5,210 nt of DNA from Paracoccaceae bacterium (GTDB lineage Bacteria > Pseudomonadota > Alphaproteobacteria > Rhodobacterales > Rhodobacteraceae): positions 1-5,210 of the forward strand of contig SKWP01000330.1 of assembly GCA_007128865.1 (NCBI GenBank), written 5' to 3'. Position numbers and translations under genes: made by a program. Shown here one piece after another: positions 1 through 5,210 of the stretch (the stretch's first letter is position 1; every line of letters starts with the position of its first letter). The notes beneath the pieces were generated by a model. That model made no database searches. It was not told where the DNA came from and worked only from the letters and a program-made list of their open reading frames with translations.

Positions 1-542
1 TGCTGCTGGCCGGCGGCTGGCTGCTGGAGCCGCTGGCCCGGCCGCGCCATGCGCTGTGGGTGTGGGGCGCCGGGCATGTCGGCCGGGCGGTGGTGGCGGT
101 GGCAGCACCGCTGCCCGATCTGGCCGTCACCTGGGTCGATACGGCGGCAGACCGGTTTCCCGACGCCCTGCCATCAGGCGTGGGGCGGCTGGTGGCCGCG
201 GAACCGGGTGTTCTGGTGCCCCTTGCGCCCGCCACGGCGCAGCATCTGGTGATGACCTATTCCCATGCCATCGACCTCGACCTCTGCCACCGGCTGCTGG
301 GCCACGGCTTTGGCGGGCTGGGGCTGATCGGGTCGCGGACCAAGCGCGCCCGCTTCACCGCGCGGCTGCGGGGGCTGGGCCACCCGCCCGGACAGATCGG
401 GCGTATCCGCTGCCCGATTGGCGATCCGGCGCTGGGCAAGCACCCGCAGGCGGTCGCATTGGGCGCGGTGACCGAGGTTCTGCGCCTGTGGCAGGCGGGC
501 GTCGAAGCAGCGGCGGCGGCATCGCCGGCAAGACCCGCCTGA
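1..542 (+). CDS. xdhC: XdhC, xanthine dehydrogenase accessory protein (C-terminal part)
   Basis: The frame opens before the window, and 179 residues are visible from base 3 to the TGA at 540-542. XdhC is a cytoplasmic chaperone that binds molybdenum cofactor, promotes its sulfuration and delivers it to the XdhB subunit of xanthine dehydrogenase for purine breakdown. The visible part is the C-terminal Rossmann-like domain. It starts with a nucleotide-binding-type loop (WVWGAGHVGRAVV, about bases 51-92). Family-typical blocks follow: TYSHAIDLDLCHRLL, GLIGSRTKRARF and RIRCPIGDPALGKHPQ. The last two are strong signatures of XdhC-type proteins. Family members are usually about 250-330 residues, so roughly the N-terminal third to half lies upstream, probably after xdhA and xdhB. 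The Ala-rich tail (EAAAAASPARPA) looks unstructured. I see no break or frameshift. It converges on the NUDIX gene. Confidence 0.93.
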   Translation, partial: LLAGGWLLEPLARPRHALWVWGAGHVGRAVVAVAAPLPDLAVTWVDTAADRFPDALPSGVGRLVAAEPGVLVPLAPATAQHLVMTYSHAIDLDLCHRLLGHGFGGLGLIGSRTKRARFTARLRGLGHPPGQIGRIRCPIGDPALGKHPQAVALGAVTEVLRLWQAGVEAAAAASPARPA

Positions 543-572
543 ACGCGCCGCGCCGACGCACAGGCAGACGGT

Positions 573-600
573 GGCGGACGGGATTGCGAACCGATCCGCC
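573..600. terminator. candidate bidirectional hairpin between convergent xdhC and NUDIX genes
   Basis: The 68-base convergent gap contains an imperfect inverted repeat. GGCGGA (573-578) pairs with TCCGCC (595-600), and CGG (579-581) pairs with CCG (591-593). One A is bulged at 594, and the loop is nine bases. That gives nine pairs, eight of them G-C. It begins about 30 bases after the xdhC stop and about 10 bases beyond the NUDIX stop, a good position to end both transcripts. No T-run follows on either strand, so it is not a classic intrinsic terminator. It may be a weak terminator or a 3'-end stabilising hairpin. Confidence 0.35.
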
Positions 601-610
601 GGCCGGTGCA

Positions 611-1096
611 TCAACGCACCAGCGGCTCCAGCGGATCGTACAGGATTCCGCCGTGCCCGAAGGCCACATCCGGCAGGCTGTCGGGCTTGTAGCGCAGGCC
701 GCGCAGTTCCGGCTCGGTCACGAAGCGCCGTTGGGTCACCACGCCGGCGGGGTCCACCCAGCCGCCGGGCAATACGGCATCGGCCAGCGTGGCGCGGAAA
801 TACACGTCGACCTGATGGAAACCGCTGCCCGGATCGTGGAATTCGTTGACAAGGCAGGGCGCGCCAACGGCAATGCGCAGGCCGGTTTCCTCGTGAACCT
901 CGCGGATCAGGTTTTCGGGCAACGAGGTGCCGCGCTCGACCCCGCCGCCGGGGGCGCACCACAGGTCACTTTTCCCGCCGGGGTAGGCATTGACCACCAG
1001 CAGGCGCCCCTGCCAGACAATCACCGCCCGCACGGCCATACGAAGCACCGGTCGCAGCATGCGCGCAGCATCGCCCGCGATGCGGGCAATGTCCAT
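611..1096 (-). CDS. NUDIX hydrolase
   Basis: This is a cytoplasmic Mg2+-dependent pyrophosphohydrolase of the NUDIX superfamily, 161 residues from the ATG at 1094-1096. Such enzymes cleave nucleoside diphosphates linked to another group; the substrate cannot be read from the sequence. The Nudix box lies at about residues 51-73, with the metal-binding core REVHEETGL at 65-73. It is preceded by the usual strand and turn ([12 protein letters not shown]). The glutamate normally found in the Gx5E part of the motif is Thr57 here (GTSLPENL). That position is not one of the main metal ligands, so activity is still likely. Residues 19-39 give the beta-strand and turn typical of the fold ([18 protein letters not shown]). 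An in-frame TTG at 1129 would add 11 residues. I prefer the ATG because the TTG start would run into the 5' end of the divergent lipase-like gene, but no strong Shine-Dalgarno decides it. The stop is TGA at 611-613. Confidence 0.9.
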   Translation of the reverse strand: MDIARIAGDAARMLRPVLRMAVRAVIVWQGRLLVVNAYPGGKSDLWCAPGGGVERGTSLPENLIREVHEETGLRIAVGAPCLVNEFHDPGSGFHQVDVYFRATLADAVLPGGWVDPAGVVTQRRFVTEPELRGLRYKPDSLPDVAFGHGGILYDPLEPLVR

Positions 1097-1122
1097 CGGG
1101 CATGCGAGGGCTTCGCGCCGGT
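1097..1122. promoter_or_regulatory. short divergent 5' region between NUDIX and lipase-like genes
   Basis: With the preferred starts, only 26 bases separate the two divergent genes. That is too short to hold two complete promoters, so at least one promoter must lie inside the other gene's coding sequence. The plus strand carries GAGGG at 1106-1110, a possible Shine-Dalgarno 12 bases before the ATG at 1123. I could not identify convincing -35/-10 elements. Confidence 0.4.
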
Positions 1123-1878
1123 ATGACAAGCCCCTATATGCATCTCATGCGCCTGCTGCTTGCCGCCCTGTTGCTGTCCTTGCCGGTTCCGGCCGCCGGT
1201 TCGGCCTGCGTGGTGCTGCTGCATGGCCTGGCACGCAGCGAAATCTCGCTTCTGGCGGTCGAGGAAACGCTTGCCGCACGAGGCTTTCAGGTGGTCAACC
1301 GCGGCTATCCGTCGACCGATGCCAGCATTGCCGAGCTTGTCGGCAATGTCGGTACGGCGGTTGACGAATGCCCGGCCGATGCCCGTGCGGTGCATTTTGT
1401 CACCCATTCCATGGGCGGTATCCTGCTGCGTGCCTGGCTGGCCACCGACCGGCCCGAAACCCTGGGGCGCGTGGTGATGCTGGCGCCGCCCAATCAGGGT
1501 TCGGAACTGGTGGATGTCTTTGGCCAGTGGGAACCGTTTGCCTGGATCAACGGCCCGGCCGGGATGGAGCTGGGCACCGACGAGGGCTCGGCGCCCAATG
1601 TCCTGCCGTTGCCGGATTACGAGCTTGGCATCATCGCGGGCAGCTTTTCGCTCAACCCGATCTATTCGGCGCTGATCGAAGGCCCCGACGACGGCAAGGT
1701 TTCGGTGACCAGCACCATGATCGAGGGCATGAGCGATCACATCGTCCTGCCGGTCAACCACACCTTCATGATGCTCAACGTGCTCGTCATTGCCCAGGTT
1801 GTCATGTTTCTGGAAACCGGCCGGTTCGACCGCGACCTGACGCTTGGCCAGGCCATCGCGCGGCTGTTGCGGGACTGA
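1123..1878 (+). CDS. exported lipase/esterase-like alpha/beta hydrolase
   Basis: This is a 251-residue alpha/beta-hydrolase resembling the lipase class 2/PGAP1-like group. It probably hydrolyses an ester outside the cytoplasmic membrane; the substrate is unknown. It has a clear signal peptide: a hydrophobic core at about residues 11-20 and a cleavage region around PVPAAGSA at 21-28. The first strand and oxyanion loop follow directly ([10 protein letters not shown], His34). The nucleophile elbow is THSMGG with Ser96. The first position of the G-x-S-x-G motif is Thr, a common variant in this group. The acid is probably Asp190 in GPDDGKVSV, and the catalytic His is His213 in LPVNHTFMM. The triad therefore looks complete. 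The start is uncertain. In-frame ATGs lie at 1102, 1123, 1138 and 1147. I chose 1123 because GAGGG at 1106-1110 precedes it and because 1102 would run toward the NUDIX gene. The ATG at 1147 would give a shorter, also credible, signal peptide. Confidence 0.88.
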   Translation: MTSPYMHLMRLLLAALLLSLPVPAAGSACVVLLHGLARSEISLLAVEETLAARGFQVVNRGYPSTDASIAELVGNVGTAVDECPADARAVHFVTHSMGGILLRAWLATDRPETLGRVVMLAPPNQGSELVDVFGQWEPFAWINGPAGMELGTDEGSAPNVLPLPDYELGIIAGSFSLNPIYSALIEGPDDGKVSVTSTMIEGMSDHIVLPVNHTFMMLNVLVIAQVVMFLETGRFDRDLTLGQAIARLLRD

Positions 1879-1940
1879 CCGCCCCGGCTTGACCCGGCAG
1901 CCCCGGCCGGGCATGCCTGAAACCGGCGCCGCAACAGACA

Positions 1941-1945
1941 AGGGG
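1941..1945 (+). promoter_or_regulatory. ribosome binding site of the aminotransferase gene
   Basis: AGGGG lies six bases before the ATG at 1952. It selects this start over the upstream in-frame ATG at 1844, which lies inside the lipase-like gene and would add 36 residues of low-complexity, shadow-like sequence. Confidence 0.7.
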
Positions 1946-1951
1946 TTCGAA

Positions 1952-2809
1952 ATGGCCTTGGGACGCGAGATCGCAACCTGGTTTCAGGGACGCTGGCACC
2001 GGGAAGACGCGATGGTGATTCGCGCCGCCGACCATGTTTCATGGCTGGGAAGCCAGGTGTTCGACGGCGCCCGGCAGTTCGAGGGCAGCCGGCCGGACCT
2101 TGACCTGCACTGCGCCCGGCTGGTGCGTTCGGCCGAGGTTATGGGGCTGCGCCCGCCGGTGGATGCCGACACCATGCAGGGGCTGATCGAGGAAGGCTGC
2201 AAACTGTTCTCCCCCGATGCCGCGCTTTATCTGCGGGGCATCATGTGGGCCCGCGACAGCGCGCCGGGGATCATCGATTTCGTGCCCGAAAGCACCGAAT
2301 TCGCGCTGTGCATCGAAACCCTGCCGATGCCCGGACCCGGCGCCTTTTCGCTGACCGTGTCGCCGTTCTGCCGGCCGCGCCCCGACATGGCCCTGACCGA
2401 GGCCAAGGCCGGATCGCTTTATGCCAACAACGGCCGGATCATGGCCGAGGCCCGCGCGCGCGGCTTTTCCAATGCACTGTCGCTGGACGTGAACGGCCAT
2501 GTTGCCGAAACCGCCTCGACCAATGTGTTCATGGTCCGCGACGGGGTTGTCCTGACGCCGGTGCCCAACGGCATGTTCCTGAACGGCATCACCCGCCAGC
2601 GGGTCATCGCGCTGCTGCGCGCCGATGGCGTTGAGGTGCGCGAGCAAAGCCTGACTGTCGAGGATTTCCATGGTGCCGAGGAAATCTTTGTCACCGGCAA
2701 CATCGCCAAGGTCATGCCCGTCGCCCGGTTCGAGGACCGCATCCTGCCGCCCGGTCCGGTGGCGGCGCGGGCGCGGTCGCTGTACTGGGATTATGCCCTT
2801 GGCCACTGA
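1952..2809 (+). CDS. class IV PLP aminotransferase, branched-chain amino acid type
   Basis: This is a 285-residue pyridoxal-phosphate enzyme of fold type IV, the family of branched-chain aminotransferase (IlvE), D-amino acid aminotransferase and aminodeoxychorismate lyase. It likely transfers the amino group between glutamate and branched-chain 2-oxo acids in the cytoplasm. Visible landmarks are the N-terminal SQVFDGARQFEG (34-45), the Schiff-base lysine Lys152 in TEAKAGSLYANN, and Glu186 in VAETASTNVF, which contacts the pyridine nitrogen. The phosphate-binding turn is NGITR (211-215), and TGNIAKVMPV (248-257) closes the site. E. coli IlvE is 309 residues, so this form is somewhat short. Rhodobacterales commonly carry such a short paralogue annotated as a branched-chain aminotransferase. 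A role as D-amino acid or (R)-amine aminotransferase cannot be excluded, so I give no gene symbol. It is probably co-transcribed with the quinone oxidoreductase 12 bases downstream. Confidence 0.88.
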   Translation: MALGREIATWFQGRWHREDAMVIRAADHVSWLGSQVFDGARQFEGSRPDLDLHCARLVRSAEVMGLRPPVDADTMQGLIEEGCKLFSPDAALYLRGIMWARDSAPGIIDFVPESTEFALCIETLPMPGPGAFSLTVSPFCRPRPDMALTEAKAGSLYANNGRIMAEARARGFSNALSLDVNGHVAETASTNVFMVRDGVVLTPVPNGMFLNGITRQRVIALLRADGVEVREQSLTVEDFHGAEEIFVTGNIAKVMPVARFEDRILPPGPVAARARSLYWDYALGH

Positions 2810-2813
2810 GGAG
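2808..2813 (+). promoter_or_regulatory. ribosome binding site of the quinone oxidoreductase gene, overlapping the upstream stop
   Basis: GAGGAG begins within the TGA stop (2807-2809) of the aminotransferase gene and ends eight bases before the ATG at 2822. Ribosomes terminating on the first gene would sit on this site, which suggests coupled translation of the pair. Confidence 0.75.
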
Positions 2814-2821
2814 ATTCGCCC

Positions 2822-3820
2822 ATGACCCTGCCCGCAACCATGCGCGCTGTCGAGATTACCGCACCCGGCGGGCCGGAAGTGCTGAAGGAAACGCAACGCC
2901 CCGTGCCCCGCCCCGGCCATGGCGAGATCGTGATTCGCAACGCCTTTGCCGGTGTGAACCGCCCCGACGCGCTGCAGCGGGCCGGCAGCTATGCCCCGCC
3001 GCCCGGCGCCAACGACCTGCCCGGGCTTGAAAGCGCCGGCCATGTCGCCGCGGTCGGCCCCGGTGTCACCCGCTGGCGCGAGGGCGATGCGGTCTGCGCG
3101 CTGCTGCCGGGCGGCGGCTATGCCGAATTCACCGCCACGCCCGCCGCGCATGCGCTGCCGGTGCCGAAGGGCATGGCGCTCGATGCCGCGGCCGGCGTGC
3201 CGGAAACCTTCCTGACCGTCTGGGGCAATGTCTTTCAGCGCGGCGGGCTCAGGGCCGGGGAACGGTTTCTTGTGCATGGCGGGTCTTCCGGCATCGGTAC
3301 CACGGCGATCCAGCTGGCTGCGGTGCTGGGCACGCGGGTCTTTGCCACCGCCGGCAGTGACGAGAAATGCGCCGCCTGTACCCGGCTTGGTGCGGAGCGG
3401 GCCATCAACTACCGCACGGAAGATTTCGTGAAGGTGCTTCGCGCCGAAGGCGGCGCCGACCTGATCCTCGACATGGTCGGCGGCGATTACATGCCGCGAA
3501 ACCTGCGCGCGCTGGCCGATGACGGCCGGCTGGTGCAGATCGCCTTTCTGGCCGGTCCGCGGGTCGAGGTGAACTTTGCCCAGCTCATGCTGCGGCGGCT
3601 GACGATCACCGGCTCGACCTTGCGGGCGCAGTCCGACGCCGCCAAGGCCGATCTGGTGGCGGAACTGGAAGCGAATGTCTGGCCAATGCTGGCCACGGGC
3701 CGGGTGGCGCCGGTGCTGCACGCCCGCTTTCCGCTGGCCGAAGCTGCCGCAGCACATGCGCTGATGGAATCCTCAAGCCACATCGGCAAGATCGTGCTGG
3801 ACTGCACCGGCGACGCCTGA
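2822..3820 (+). CDS. NAD(P)H:quinone oxidoreductase, zinc-free MDR family (PIG3/QorA type)
   Basis: This is a 332-residue medium-chain dehydrogenase/reductase close to the PIG3 (TP53I3)/QorA group. Such enzymes reduce quinones or reactive enones using NADPH in the cytoplasm. The N-terminal catalytic domain shows the marker NRPDALQRAGSYAPPPGA (46-63), followed by GLESAGHVAAVG (68-79). No cysteine/histidine zinc ligands are present at the usual MDR positions, as expected for this branch. The cofactor domain has the glycine-rich loop VHGGSSGIGTTAIQLA (151-166). The DMVGGDYMPRNLRAL block (217-231) is also typical of PIG3-like proteins. The length matches the family norm (about 325-335), and no motif looks damaged. 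The start is well supported by GAGGAG eight bases upstream. The gene forms an apparent two-gene operon with the aminotransferase. The functional link is unclear. Confidence 0.9.
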   Translation: MTLPATMRAVEITAPGGPEVLKETQRPVPRPGHGEIVIRNAFAGVNRPDALQRAGSYAPPPGANDLPGLESAGHVAAVGPGVTRWREGDAVCALLPGGGYAEFTATPAAHALPVPKGMALDAAAGVPETFLTVWGNVFQRGGLRAGERFLVHGGSSGIGTTAIQLAAVLGTRVFATAGSDEKCAACTRLGAERAINYRTEDFVKVLRAEGGADLILDMVGGDYMPRNLRALADDGRLVQIAFLAGPRVEVNFAQLMLRRLTITGSTLRAQSDAAKADLVAELEANVWPMLATGRVAPVLHARFPLAEAAAAHALMESSSHIGKIVLDCTGDA

Positions 3821-3959
3821 GGCCCTGCCCCGGCGTGTTCATGCCACACAGGCTCGAACGCTCCGGCAGGCCCCCGGGCAGAGGGATGGCGCGGCGGGCA
3901 TTGCCGCGGCCGATGACCCCGAACGGAAACCGTGCAGCCGGCCGCGCCAATGCAATCGC
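3821..3959. other. convergent intergenic region after the quinone oxidoreductase gene
   Basis: This stretch has no credible gene. The reading frames through it are arginine- and proline-rich shadows without ribosome sites. It contains a six-pair GC hairpin, CGCGGC (3890-3895) with GCCGCG (3903-3908) and a seven-base loop. No T-run follows on either strand, so it is only a weak candidate for ending the quinone oxidoreductase transcript. I see no promoter or repeat family. Confidence 0.5.
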
Positions 3960-3981
3960 AAAAGGCGCTTCAGCTGGCGCC
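3960..3981 (-). terminator. candidate intrinsic terminator overlapping the ilvN stop codon
   Basis: Read on the minus strand, GGCGC (3981-3977) pairs with GCGCC (3968-3964). The loop is eight bases and includes the TGA stop at 3972-3970. TTTT (3963-3960) follows immediately. The stem is five G-C pairs and the T-run is short, so it is a modest terminator. Its arrangement, a stem ending directly at a T-run at the end of a gene, is right. Confidence 0.45.
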
Positions 3982-4533
3982 GCGGGACAGGGCCGCAACG
4001 CCGGTCCGCGCAACCTCCACCAACCCCAGAGGACGCATCAGCTCGGCGAAGGCATCGATCTTTTCCGGGGTGCCGGTGATCTCGAACACGAAGCTTGCCA
4101 GCGTCGAGTCGACCACATTGGCACGAAAGATCTCGGCCAGCCGCAGCGCCTCGATGCGGGCCTCGCCCTTGCCCGCGACCTTGAGCAGCGCCAGTTCGCG
4201 CTCCACGGCCGCGCCCTCGGTGGTCAGGTCATGGACATCATGCACCGGCACCATGCGGCCGAGCTGGGCCTTGATCTGTTCGATCACCTGCGGGGTTCCG
4301 GTGGTGACGATGGTGATGCGCGAAAGGTGCCCGGTGTGGTCGGTCTCGGCCACGGTCAGGCTCTCGATATTGTAGCCGCGCCCCGAAAACAGCCCGATCA
4401 CCCGCGCCAGTACACCGGGCTCGTTATCCACCAGCACCGCAAGCGTGTGGCGTTCGAGGGTTTCAGCGAAGGGGTCGCGCAGATCATAGGCGGAATGCTT
4501 GGACGAACCTTGCTGGATTTTCAGGGGTGACAT
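3970..4533 (-). CDS. ilvN: acetolactate synthase small (regulatory) subunit
   Basis: This is the 187-residue regulatory subunit of acetohydroxyacid synthase, the first common step in valine, leucine and isoleucine synthesis. It stimulates the catalytic large subunit and confers valine feedback inhibition. After an N-terminal extension of about 27 residues comes the ACT domain (about 28-104). It carries the hallmark valine-site block LVDNEPGVLARVIGLF (34-49), followed by SGRGYNIESLTVAETD (50-65). A C-terminal ALS-small domain fills about 105-183 (VERELALLKV, EIFRANVVDST). E. coli IlvH is 163 residues. The extra N-terminus (PLKIQQGSSKHSAYDLR) is usual in alphaproteobacteria. Automated annotation may call it ilvN or ilvH. 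The ATG at 4531-4533 is preceded by TGAGG, which overlaps the stop of the upstream membrane gene, and the gap is nine bases. The two are therefore almost certainly co-transcribed. The large subunit is not in the window. Confidence 0.95.
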   Translation of the reverse strand: MSPLKIQQGSSKHSAYDLRDPFAETLERHTLAVLVDNEPGVLARVIGLFSGRGYNIESLTVAETDHTGHLSRITIVTTGTPQVIEQIKAQLGRMVPVHDVHDLTTEGAAVERELALLKVAGKGEARIEALRLAEIFRANVVDSTLASFVFEITGTPEKIDAFAELMRPLGLVEVARTGVAALSRGAS

Positions 4534-4542
4534 TTCGGAGCC

Positions 4543-4935
4543 TCAGGGAAGGGATTGCAGGATCGAAAGCGCCAACAGGAACGTCAGCGTCCAGGTCAGC
4601 CAGAAACCGGCTATTCCCGGAAGGGAGGGGGCGGGGCCGAGCCTGGCGAACAGGCTGCGGCTGGCGACAGTGTAGGCATGAATGGCCGCAAGCCTCAAGA
4701 GAAAGCCTGTCAACGCCACCACCCATGACAGGATGATGGCCCATGCGACAAGGGCAGAAAGGCTGACAACCATGGCAACGAGGCTTGTTGCACGAAGAAC
4801 CGAAACAAACGCGCCTAGCTCGCCGCGCCGATCCAGGCTGTCGATCCATCTCTGAACCTCTGTCGTGGTGACCGCCAGAGCCAGAAGCAGGGCAAGCTGC
4901 GCAAACGGCGCCAGATACCCGGCCAGACTATCCAC
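4543..4935 (-). CDS. small multi-pass membrane protein of unknown function
   Basis: This is a 130-residue protein I do not recognise. Hydrophobic segments lie at about residues 8-25, about 50-85 (long enough for two helices) and about 108-127, so three or four membrane passes are likely. A charged stretch between the first two (QRWIDSLDRRGE, 28-39) would face one side, and a Pro-rich turn (GPAPSLPG, 100-107) precedes the last helix. The GTG start at 4933-4935 is chosen because a strong GGAGGTG (4948-4942) sits six bases upstream. A GTG at 4971 would give 142 residues but lies in a hairpin and has no comparable site. The gene ends nine bases before ilvN. Its composition is less GC-rich than its neighbours: I counted 67 of 120 at 4681-4800 against 47 of 60 at 3001-3060. 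This suggests weaker constraint or a different history. Confidence 0.75.
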   Translation of the reverse strand: MDSLAGYLAPFAQLALLLALAVTTTEVQRWIDSLDRRGELGAFVSVLRATSLVAMVVSLSALVAWAIILSWVVALTGFLLRLAAIHAYTVASRSLFARLGPAPSLPGIAGFWLTWTLTFLLALSILQSLP

Positions 4936-4941
4936 CCGCGA

Positions 4942-4948
4942 CACCTCC
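4942..4948 (-). promoter_or_regulatory. strong ribosome binding site of the small membrane protein gene
   Basis: On the minus strand GGAGGTG runs from 4948 to 4942. It is followed by a six-base spacer and GTG at 4935-4933. It is among the best Shine-Dalgarno matches in the window and decides the start of the membrane gene. Confidence 0.75.
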
Positions 4949-4971
4949 GGCTGCCCGTGCGGGTCGGTCAC

Positions 4972-4997
4972 CCCCCGAAGCGGGCAGGCAGCGGGGG
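4972..4997 (-). repeat. GC-rich inverted repeat between the partial gene and the membrane protein gene
   Basis: CCCCCG (4972-4977) and CGGGGG (4992-4997) can pair over six bases around a 14-base loop. The hairpin begins right after the TGA (5001-4999) of the upstream partial gene. No T-run follows, so it is more likely an RNA processing, stability or partial-attenuation element than a full terminator. It could also be chance in GC-rich DNA. Confidence 0.4.
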
Positions 4998-4998
4998 T

Positions 4999-5210
4999 TC
5001 AGGCATCCAGCCCGTCCTCGTCCAGCAGATGGCGGCCGGCGCGGTCCTCGACCTCGATCACCCACAGGTCGGGGTCGATGCGGCGCTGTCTGGCAACGGC
5101 TGCGTCAACCCCGGCCTCGGGCCCTTCGGCCAGCACCACCCAGGCGCGGTTGCCCGTTGCCGGATCCCATGACCGCTGAAAGGCGCGCGCGGCGCCGTCA
5201 AGCGTGGCAA
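4999..5210 (-). CDS. unrecognised protein, C-terminal 69 residues
   Basis: An open minus-strand frame enters from beyond base 5210 and ends at TGA 5001-4999. The visible part contains SWDPATGNRAWVVLAEGPEA, then AAVARQRRIDPDLWVIEVED and an acidic tail, HLLDEDGLDA. I believe it is a real gene. The composition is balanced and acidic, unlike the Arg/Pro-rich shadow frames on the other strand. It has a plausible strand-helix-strand pattern (AWVVLAEG, an Ala-rich helix, LWVIEVED). It also ends just before a gene with a good ribosome site on the same strand. I do not recognise the family. It does not match the usual C-terminus of the acetolactate synthase large subunit. It is probably in the same transcription unit as the membrane gene and ilvN. 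Confidence 0.6.
   Translation of the reverse strand, partial: ATLDGAARAFQRSWDPATGNRAWVVLAEGPEAGVDAAVARQRRIDPDLWVIEVEDRAGRHLLDEDGLDA

Noticed and set aside
56..1126. 356-residue open frame on the plus strand across xdhC and antisense to the NUDIX gene
   Set aside because: It crosses the ends of two genes in opposite directions, and its translation is Arg/Pro/Gly-rich low-complexity sequence. It is a shadow frame.
1198..1209. Possible lipobox (GSAC) at the end of the lipase-like signal peptide
   Set aside because: The -3 position is Gly rather than Leu/Val/Ile. The Cys directly starts the first beta-strand of the hydrolase fold, so ordinary signal peptidase cleavage is more likely.
1889..1917. 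TTGACC with a 17-base spacer, a possible -35/-10 promoter for the aminotransferase gene
   Set aside because: The matching -10 position reads CATGCC, a poor fit to TATAAT. This is too weak to call.
1021..1941. 306-residue minus-strand frame antisense to the lipase-like gene
   Set aside because: It has a shadow composition (repeated Gln, His, Arg), while the plus-strand frame has a signal peptide and a complete catalytic triad.
2039..3757. 572-residue open frame on the minus strand, antisense to the aminotransferase and quinone oxidoreductase genes
   Set aside because: It spans two well-supported genes. Its product is rich in His, Gln, Arg and Gly, with no recognisable domain and no ribosome site. 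Long antisense frames are expected in DNA with strong GC bias at third positions.
3835..4530. 231-residue plus-strand frame antisense to ilvN
   Set aside because: The minus-strand ilvN identification is very strong. The plus frame has no motif or ribosome site.
4933..4971. GTG at 4971 as start of the small membrane protein (142 residues)
   Set aside because: It overlaps the GC hairpin and lacks a good Shine-Dalgarno. The GTG at 4935 has GGAGGTG six bases upstream.

Overview
The window is GC-rich DNA with tightly packed genes and strongly GC-biased codons. The protein sequences look alphaproteobacterial, most likely Rhodobacterales (Paracoccaceae-like). This placement rests on the XdhC, the IlvN with its N-terminal extension and the short class IV aminotransferase; it is an inference from protein character, not a database result. 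It reads as ordinary chromosome. I see no mobile element, CRISPR array, tRNA, rRNA or phage signal.

Layout. Bases 1-542 (+) hold the C-terminal part of xdhC, the maturation factor for the molybdenum enzyme xanthine dehydrogenase. It converges on a NUDIX hydrolase gene (611-1096, -), and a U-less hairpin lies in the 68-base gap. The NUDIX gene is divergent from a secreted lipase-like alpha/beta hydrolase (1123-1878, +), with only about 26 bases between the preferred starts. A class IV (branched-chain-type) aminotransferase (1952-2809, +) follows, then a zinc-free NAD(P)H:quinone oxidoreductase of the PIG3/QorA type (2822-3820, +). The last two are a tight pair: the Shine-Dalgarno of the second overlaps the stop codon of the first.

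From the right edge a minus-strand group runs inward. It consists of the 3' end of an unrecognised gene (4999-5210), a small multi-pass membrane protein (4543-4935) and ilvN, the acetolactate synthase regulatory subunit (3970-4533). A short GC hairpin with a T-run overlaps the ilvN stop. The catalytic large subunit is not in the window. If it lies upstream, as is common, two small unrecognised genes separate it from its regulatory subunit.

Functional links. The aminotransferase and IlvN both plausibly serve branched-chain amino acid synthesis, though they are on opposite strands and in separate transcription units. The quinone reductase probably handles reactive carbonyls or quinones. The NUDIX enzyme and the lipase-like protein share only a divergent 5' region. 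I found no convincing new system. The points most worth a second look are the unknown membrane gene with its coupled partial neighbour beside ilvN, and the hairpin between those two genes.
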